DNA of 64,000 bases. Origin: Tomocerus qinae. Taxonomy: Eukaryota > Arthropoda > Collembola > Entomobryomorpha > Tomoceridae. The number at the start of each line of letters is the position of its first letter. Positions within the stretch are counted from its first letter, which is position 1. The DNA is taken from assembly GCA_020055645.1 (NCBI GenBank), contig CM034550.1, positions 14,273,001 through 14,337,000 on the forward strand, given 5' to 3'. The notes below the pieces were generated by a model. It saw only the letters and a program-made list of their open reading frames with translations. It was not told where the DNA came from and searched no databases. The position numbers were made by a program, and so were the translations under genes. Positions 57,261 to 64,000 of this stretch are shown in pieces.

Positions 57261-59929
57261 CCCAAAGGCCGAGGACTATAAAATAGAACCTTAATAAACT
57301 CTCGAGCCTAAATTTGTATAATTTTTTGCAATAATTCATAATATCAATAACAAATTCAATTAACATAGTGTAGAATTTGATTCTTACTACTCAATTAATC
57401 AGTGAGGTGTATAATTATCAATGTAGATTCTGACAAGTAGACAGTACGACAACTCAGGTGTCTATGGAGTGAGTGACAAGGATATGAAATATAAGATAGT
57501 GTCTCTAAAAACATAAATAAGCAAACAATTACTTACAACATTGCAATTCTTGTTTTCTGTGAGTTTATGAAGGAAATCAGGAGGCGATATTGCAAGTTCG
57601 TATTGGAATGTGTAATAAATACGTTTGCATTTGCAGTTTAATTTCTTCAATATCCTACGGCCTATCTCCTCCCATTACAAGACCAGTAGTTGTTGGTGCA
57701 AACATTAAACTACACTATTACGTTTCATTTAAAGTGTCCTAATCTTACACTATAAAATTAATGACTATGACTTTTGTAATACATACTGATTTTCATTATG
57801 GAGTTGAGTACCTACTTGAGTTGTTTAACTACAGCTACATCCTACGTACATCACAACCCACAAAACAATGTAGAGAAACAATAAAATATCGGAAAGAAAT
57901 AAAATCAGAAAAGTATAACAATGTAATGTAATAACCTGCTTAGCTAGAACGAGTCTTTATAATCTGCAAAATTAAATTAGATAATAAAATGCGATTGCAA
58001 TTAAATAAAAAAATTAGATACATATGTAGAGGAGGGACAACAACATAGAAATTTACGGAGGTCCTGATTTGGTACACTTGTTAACGTCAGGATCAATATT
58101 GATATTATATATTTGCATACAAATTATTATTACAGTCTATTTATTATAATATTACTTCTTCGAAATAATTTACCTACTTTTAGGTGCAAGGAAGCGTAGA
58201 TGTAAATGATGACTAATATCTGGGTAATGAGTAATGAATATTGTCCCTACTTAGTGTAGGGAAGTTATGCAATAATAGAGAGTGGTACCTGATCTAACAC
58301 AGACCGCGGAGGATTTTTTTTGTGTCAAAATGTATTTGGCGTTTGGCTTTTGGATAGACAAAGGGACGAAACCAAATTGGTCAGATTCGTGTTTAGTGCC
58401 AACTTTGATATATTCATAGGATCTCGGCTACCTCTTGATGTATGATAATTTGGAAGGAAAGTATCAGATTGAAACCAATCAAGGAAGGAAAGATAATATG
58501 TCGTGATAATCTATTTCCCTGTTATTATTTCCTTTCGTTATCATATGCATCGCACTCGCATCCACAAGACGAAAAAGTGCATGGCGCCCAATAGCAAAAA
58601 GCTGTAGCTCGTTTTTGTACGGAAAATAATAATTCGCTTTTTGCGTTAACAATTGCATCTTGCATTGCATGTCAAGCCTTTATTGTAGGACATGTTCTAA
58701 TTCCATGATAATATTGATACCACTCTGCTGCAGCGTGGCAAGAGCTATGATTATCTAAGATGTAATTCAGCACTTAATTATTGTTTACCTTAGATCTACC
58801 TCCAATAAAGGTAATAATGATCAAATAGGGCTAAATTAAATTATTATGCCAACTAATTGAGCTCAAACACTACGAATAATTAGCTAAAGGTGCAATTGTA
58901 ATAAAGTTCCTACCTTTTTTCTTAGTAAAATGACAGATGAGTGTTTACTTAACAAAAACAAAATAGTTCCTGACTTGTAGGTAAATACAATTGTAAAGTA
59001 AAAGTAAAGAAAACCCCCAGATAAGGAATATCATTTGCATTTGGTAGTAAAACCACATAATATGCTCGAAGGTAAATTGTTCCGGCCTGGTATGACCATC
59101 TCAGCATCAAGCCAACACGATCCAAGAATTCCTAAGATCGCCACTTACGTAATGTAGTTACTTTTTTTATTTGCACTTAAACGGAATGTTCGCAATCTTG
59201 TAGTCAGTTATCTGCAATCTGTTCGATAAAATTACATATTATAGTTTTGTATTGGAAATAAATGGATTAACAGACATGGATATATTTTGTGTGGGTCTTT
59301 TATGGTTGAACGAGAGAGAGACACATTATTGTACATATACACCAGGTGAGTTGTGATACATTGTAATAGTTTTTTTATTGCAACGTACGGATGTGGAGTA
59401 CTTATTGTTATAGTTCTTGGTTACAATAGGATAACAGAAAGAAACTGACATAACATACATACCACCTTAGTTAATTGAGCTTCCGATATACAGACATCAT
59501 TGCATTAGTTGTCGTGTTACTTTTTGTAGGCAAAGTTCTCTTAACTAGTCTATAGTGTTTTTCTATTGTTGGTTTCTTCCGCTGCATACTATGATGCTAC
59601 ATTTTTGCGCGATCTCTGATCTTATTCGTGTAGGCAGACCGTAATGTTAATTTTCTATTAAATAATACATTATTGACATAACGCAAGACTCAGAGTAGGT
59701 CACTTCTCATAAGTACTTCTTGATAACTTAAATCCTATCATGTGCTACTATTTCTCATACACATTTTCAATGGGAATATTTACTAGCTATAGTACTACAC
59801 CTTTCATTCGAGTTACGGGTGCAGCCGTAGTTAGCTAAACACGCCATTCATAATCATATGCAATAGTTCTCAATTTTACCTGCATTTTATCTCATTTGCA
59901 CTTTGCCCTGCACATAAAACTATGAGAAC

Positions 59930-59968
59930 TATTTAAACAAACATTATCATCTCTACCTCTTTTCAGTT
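59930..59968 (+). promoter_or_regulatory. TATA box and initiator of GMC oxidoreductase gene 2
   Basis: TATTTAAA at 59930-59937 and an arthropod-type initiator TCAGTT at 59963-59968, 33 bp apart. The ATG follows at 60302. Confidence 0.6.
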
Positions 59969-60301
59969 TTACTTTTGCTTTCCATCAGTTACTACTCATC
60001 ACTTTTCATCATCTTCAACAATATTAAATATTAAATTCTCTGGTTTCATTGTGCAAGTGATTGTGTATTTCTAATCAAGGCTTTTAATACGGTGACATTA
60101 TTATAATGACACCTTTACCATTGGAAAATTGCATCGATATGCAAGATATTTGTTCATCGTAGAGCATTATTACTATTATTAGTGATTCTTTAGACTTATT
60201 TCAACTTTTTTAGTTTATTAAGGATAATAGTGAATTATTTATTCATTACTGGTGAAAATAAAACTGTTTTATAAGGAAACGTTATTCCATATTCGAGAAA
60301 A

Positions 60302-63300
60302 ATGGGCATTTTGTCTAATTTTCGGTTGAGTTTTAACAATATATTTTTCACGCCTGTTCTCTATGGCGTTGTGGCATCTCTTGCTGTGTTCCTCACTGCA
60401 TGGGACAAGGGTGACCGGATTAAGGACAAATTCCAAGATAAATTCCGCAGTAAAGAAGATACTTTTGATTTTATCATTGGTAAGAAAAGTTTATTTCATT
60501 TAAGCGCTTTTATTTTCATAGCACGTAAAGTTTTGGACAAATTTATATCTACTAAAATAAGTAATTAGAATAACAACATGACACAATCAGAATCAGTTCG
60601 TCGTTCCCGTATACCATACAATAATGCTATTTATTTATATTTCCTGAACTGTTCCTAGAACTTTTATAAATTAGTGTCCAATTTTTTTCGGAGAAACCAA
60701 ATGGGGTAATAAAGATCATTTTAAATCAAAAGATTGATAATAATTCAAATGCAGTTTCTATTCAAGCGAAATTATCAGTAAATGGTCGCAAGGGAAAACA
60801 TTTTATAAGTTAGACAGGCAATATTGATTATGAACCAAAAAAAGGTTCTTCAGATCTATGAATTAAAAATCATTAGGAAATTGCTATTCAAAGATGAGAC
60901 TCAAAACTGTAAATAAAGGTTGAGAAATGCCGAATTTTTTAAGGAAAGTGATCTGATTAGTAAATTGTCGCAAGGGAAAGCATCTTAGAAGGTTTAAATC
61001 TAGAATATGAAATTTTTTCATAGGTTTTGGCCAAAAAAGCAAACAATTTCGGAAAAAAGATGTCTTTTGTATGTCGCATGGACTTGAAAAGATAAAACAT
61101 GGAGTTTTATGGTATGTAGTGATCAAGTGGTAGTAAAAGAATAATGGCATTAGTATAAAGGATTCATGTTTTGCATAGGTGATAACCTGTTGTTCACGTT
61201 TTTGCGTTTATTGTTCGGTAGTTATATTAATTGCATGCCCCAAGTTATAGATTTGCCTTCTGTCTGTAGCTACCTAAAAACATAAGTACAGAGCATAATA
61301 AAGAAAACTGGTCTAAAGATAATTTAACAATGCTAAACACTTTTCTTCCATAATGCTGACATGGAAGGAGGTGATTCAGTACTATGCTACTTAAATATTG
61401 CTACCTACTTCGTATGTATGTTCGTGGCTATAAAATGTTAGGTAATTGCAGATAAATTACGAAAAGCGAAACAAAAGCCATAAGTTAGTAATCATAATGC
61501 AAAATCCCAACAGGAAATAAATCTTGTTGGATCAATTGGTAGGAATTGTGCTCTCTACTCAATATTGTATCGATATCTCCTGCTCAATTATACCTTCTTG
61601 GTAATTAAATGGGAATATCTTATTGCTTTTTCATTCGCTAAATGTTGTATAAGTGACAGCAACCTCTATAATCATTAGCGACTAATTGTGACTCATTTGG
61701 CAAATAAAAAATTCAATATTTATGACCACAGCACATTGTAAATTGGAATCAACCAGCTTAATAATCAACTACAAAATGTTGCAGAGCTAGACTTCCAATT
61801 TGCAATGCGATACATTCAATTACTAGAAATATGAGAATATGAATATGCAATTTAGAATATGTAACTGTAGCTATAATTTATTACACTTCACACCAGTAAC
61901 CGACATAAATGATTCTCTACTACACAAGAATTTGATAAAAATGATTCTTTTTGTTTACAGTTGGTGGGGGAAGTGCCGGAGCTGTTTTGGGTACAATTTG
62001 TTAATTTTTATTACATATTCATTTATTTAAATGCATATTATAATGATGATTAAGGCATGAGATAATTAACTGAACAAAGTTTACCCAAAGGCAGTCATAA
62101 CACTAAGATTACATTTCAAATCATTTTTACTGCTAAAAATTCGATTTCGCATGCTTTGTCGTAACTGCTACAATTTATAATTTATGCCAATAATAGACTT
62201 TGACCAAAAATAATGCATCTGTTAAAGTTATATTAAATTTTATAGGTAAATTAGATTACATTGTTTATAATGCATTTATGTGCAAGCATTAATAACTCAC
62301 GATGATTCAGGGTGATGGTAATTGATAACCATTTAATAAAACTATTTTTATTTTCTGCAGCATATCGCCTATCTGAATACCATAACGGTAAATACATTTC
62401 CAATTAATACCAAACACATGAAACATTAGATAGAAAAAATGAATATCCCAAATATTTAACTCATGATTTGATTTAGTTCTGCTTCTGGAGGCGGGAGGTG
62501 AACCCCATCCTTTTGAGGCTAGTTCCTTGAGAGAATTATATCAATTTTATGGATTCACCGATGTGATATTCGATGAATATTCTTAGTAGGGTTAAATAAT
62601 AATTTTTTGTTTACAATATCACAGGCTATTCCAGGCTTTTCACTTTTCCTACTTAACAATGACCATATTGACTGGCGACATAGAACAATTCGGCAGAAAC
62701 GATCTTGTTTCGCTTGTGTCAAAGGGGTATACTCAAAAAAATCTTTTTGCAATTTTTTTTTCTATTATGCAATGGGATGCAAATTAGTTTTAATTTTTGT
62801 TTTACAGCAATCAGCTTGGAGTCAAGGGTTAAACCTTGGAGGAACTAGTAACTTAAATTGTAAGATCAATAAAATAGCTTTCGTGAAAGATTGACAAAGA
62901 TAAACAAGAATTTTGAACAATAATTTTTCTACGTTTAGTTCTGGTACATTTACGTGGTCATCCAAAGGATTATGACCACTGGGCAAAAATAACGGGTGAT
63001 CCTACTTGGAGTTATCAAGGAGTGTTGCCATTTTTCAAAGTATCTGAAGATTTTATTGGTGGATCTACTGATGGTACTTAAAATTAATTACCCTGTGTTT
63101 TAAGTAACTATTAAAATTCCACGTAGATGTGGAGCATTATTTTCGATTGCTTAACATGAATTTGAATTTTTTTCAGAACATGCACATGGTAAAGGAGGAC
63201 CATTAACAATTGAGCTTCCCGATCCTCAGGGACTGACCCAGGAATTTCTTTGGGCTGCTCAAGACTTTGGTTATCAGAATGTAGACCTGAATGGGGAATA

Positions 63301-64000
63301 TAAAGAAGGTATATTTTGTTGAATTTTAATTATAATATTTTCTACATAGACAATTGGAGTACTTAACAATAACTGCATGGTCTTATAGGATTTGATGCTG
63401 TATATCATCCAATTCGAAGGGGAGTTCGACAGGCAACTTACCGTTCATTTATTCAGCCAGCAAGAAAAAGGAAGACACTCACAATTAGAAAATTTGCACA
63501 TGTTAACAAAATTCTTTTGCGAGGTAACGATAATGGTGCATACGGAGTGGAGTATGATCGTCATTCTAAAAGGCAAGTGGCTTATGCCACAAAAGAAGTT
63601 ATCTTGTCTGCTGGAGGTGAAAATTAAAACAATATTTAAAAACATACATACTGCGTATTTTGTAGAAAAATACACAATTTTAAGTTCTAAGACTATTAGG
63701 ATTTGATTTTAAGTTTTTCTGATTTTGTTTTGCTTTAGCTGTGAATTCGCCAAAAATTCTGATGCTTTCTGGCATAGGACCTTGGCAGCATTTGAATGAC
63801 ATCGGGGTGATTAAAATACAACTTCATGCATTGAAAAAAAAGTTCAAACTGCTATCTGTTAAAGTTCTAAAACAGAAAAATCATTATGAATAAATTATGT
63901 TCGGGAGGTTTCAGTATTATTAAAATTTATATTTTTATTCGTTTCGATAGATTACGCCAAAAGTGGATTTGCCAGTTGGACAGAATTTACAAGACCATTT
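60302..64000 (+). CDS. GMC-family FAD oxidoreductase, second paralogue (cut by right edge)
   Basis: Same enzyme family as the gene at 35676; about 400 residues are visible. Exons: 60302-60479, 61961-61990, 62361-62387, 62477-62517, 62625-62726, 62808-62859, 62939-63073, 63177-63308, 63389-63616, 63739-63806, 63952->64000. Motifs: anchor YGVVASLAVFLTAW; FDFIIVGGGSAGAVLAYRLS (FAD-binding GxGxxG across three exons); LLLEAGGEPHP; WSQGLNLGGTSNLN; DPTWSYQGVLPFFK; AVNSPKILMLSGIGPW (GMC signature 2). Exons 1-4 and 7 have exactly the paralogue's lengths (178, 30, 27, 41 and 52 nt). Five introns of the paralogue are missing, and one boundary is shifted by 3 nt (exon ending 63616). The intron after 62517 begins GC rather than GT. 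The active-site His lies beyond the window. Confidence 0.9.
60735..61060. repeat. Diverged direct repeat in GMC gene 2 intron 1
   Basis: AGTAAATGGTCGCAAGGGAA followed by AACATTTTATAAG (about 60777-60810) recurs as AGTAAATTGTCGCAAGGGAA followed by AGCATCTTAGAAG (about 60958-60992), with similar flanks. Non-coding; origin unknown. Confidence 0.5.

Larger units (their letters stand above)
55601..60301. other. Long intergenic region before the second GMC gene
   Basis: 55601-56410 is the end of duplication unit B. A diverged copy of the repeat found in GMC intron 1 lies at about 56750-57260. From 57260 to 59900 I see no supported exon or element. The right end contains the TATA/initiator pair of the second GMC gene and a leader of about 335 nt. 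Confidence 0.5.

Noticed and set aside
1..64000. CRISPR arrays, operons or bacterial-type systems
   Set aside because: Spliced genes, polyadenylation signals and eukaryotic transposons throughout; no spacer-repeat array seen.

Overview
This is a eukaryotic, intron-dense, AT-rich window from an arthropod, most likely a hexapod; a springtail is my guess. The arthropod signals are a Rebers-Riddiford cuticle protein, CYP2-clan P450 and GMC oxidoreductase clusters, and a BEL/Pao retrotransposon. Introns are mostly short GT-AG. All multi-exon models below were spliced by hand from acceptor/donor sites and reading frame, and every complete one comes out a multiple of three.

Left third (1-14442, minus strand): three tandem CYP2-clan cytochrome P450 genes in head-to-tail order. 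The first runs off the left edge, the second spans 3195-10562, and the third spans 11343-14442. Exon lengths are almost identical between them. The second has a 4.9-kb intron packed with nested transposons, yet all its exons still join in frame. Genes 2 and 3 share a 9-nt microexon in the I-helix oxygen-binding region.

Middle (16406-33146): a secreted cuticle protein with a long Ser/Tyr/Gln/Pro/Ala repeat and a C-terminal chitin-binding motif; a 267-aa unrecognised single-pass membrane protein; a six-exon SMCR8 homologue (DENN-family partner of C9orf72); and, divergent from it, a ten-exon succinate-semialdehyde dehydrogenase. A TA-flanked non-autonomous element sits in intron 1 of the last gene.

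Right half (35676-64000, plus strand): two GMC (FAD) oxidoreductase genes flank a 3.8-kb tandem duplication. The first has 23 exons, 800 aa and an unusual C-terminal tail. The duplicated unit carries the last two exons of that gene plus a small gene for an acidic, Cys-cluster protein that I do not recognise. The second copy of the GMC tail is a pseudogene and was later split by an intact 7.07-kb BEL/Pao element with apparently identical 531-bp LTRs and a 5-bp target duplication. The second GMC gene (60302 to beyond the right edge) lacks five introns of its paralogue.

Nothing here is an obvious new multi-gene system. The most novel material is the Cys-cluster protein family, the GMC tail, the conserved P450 microexon, and the palindromic mariner-like element inside the P450 intron.
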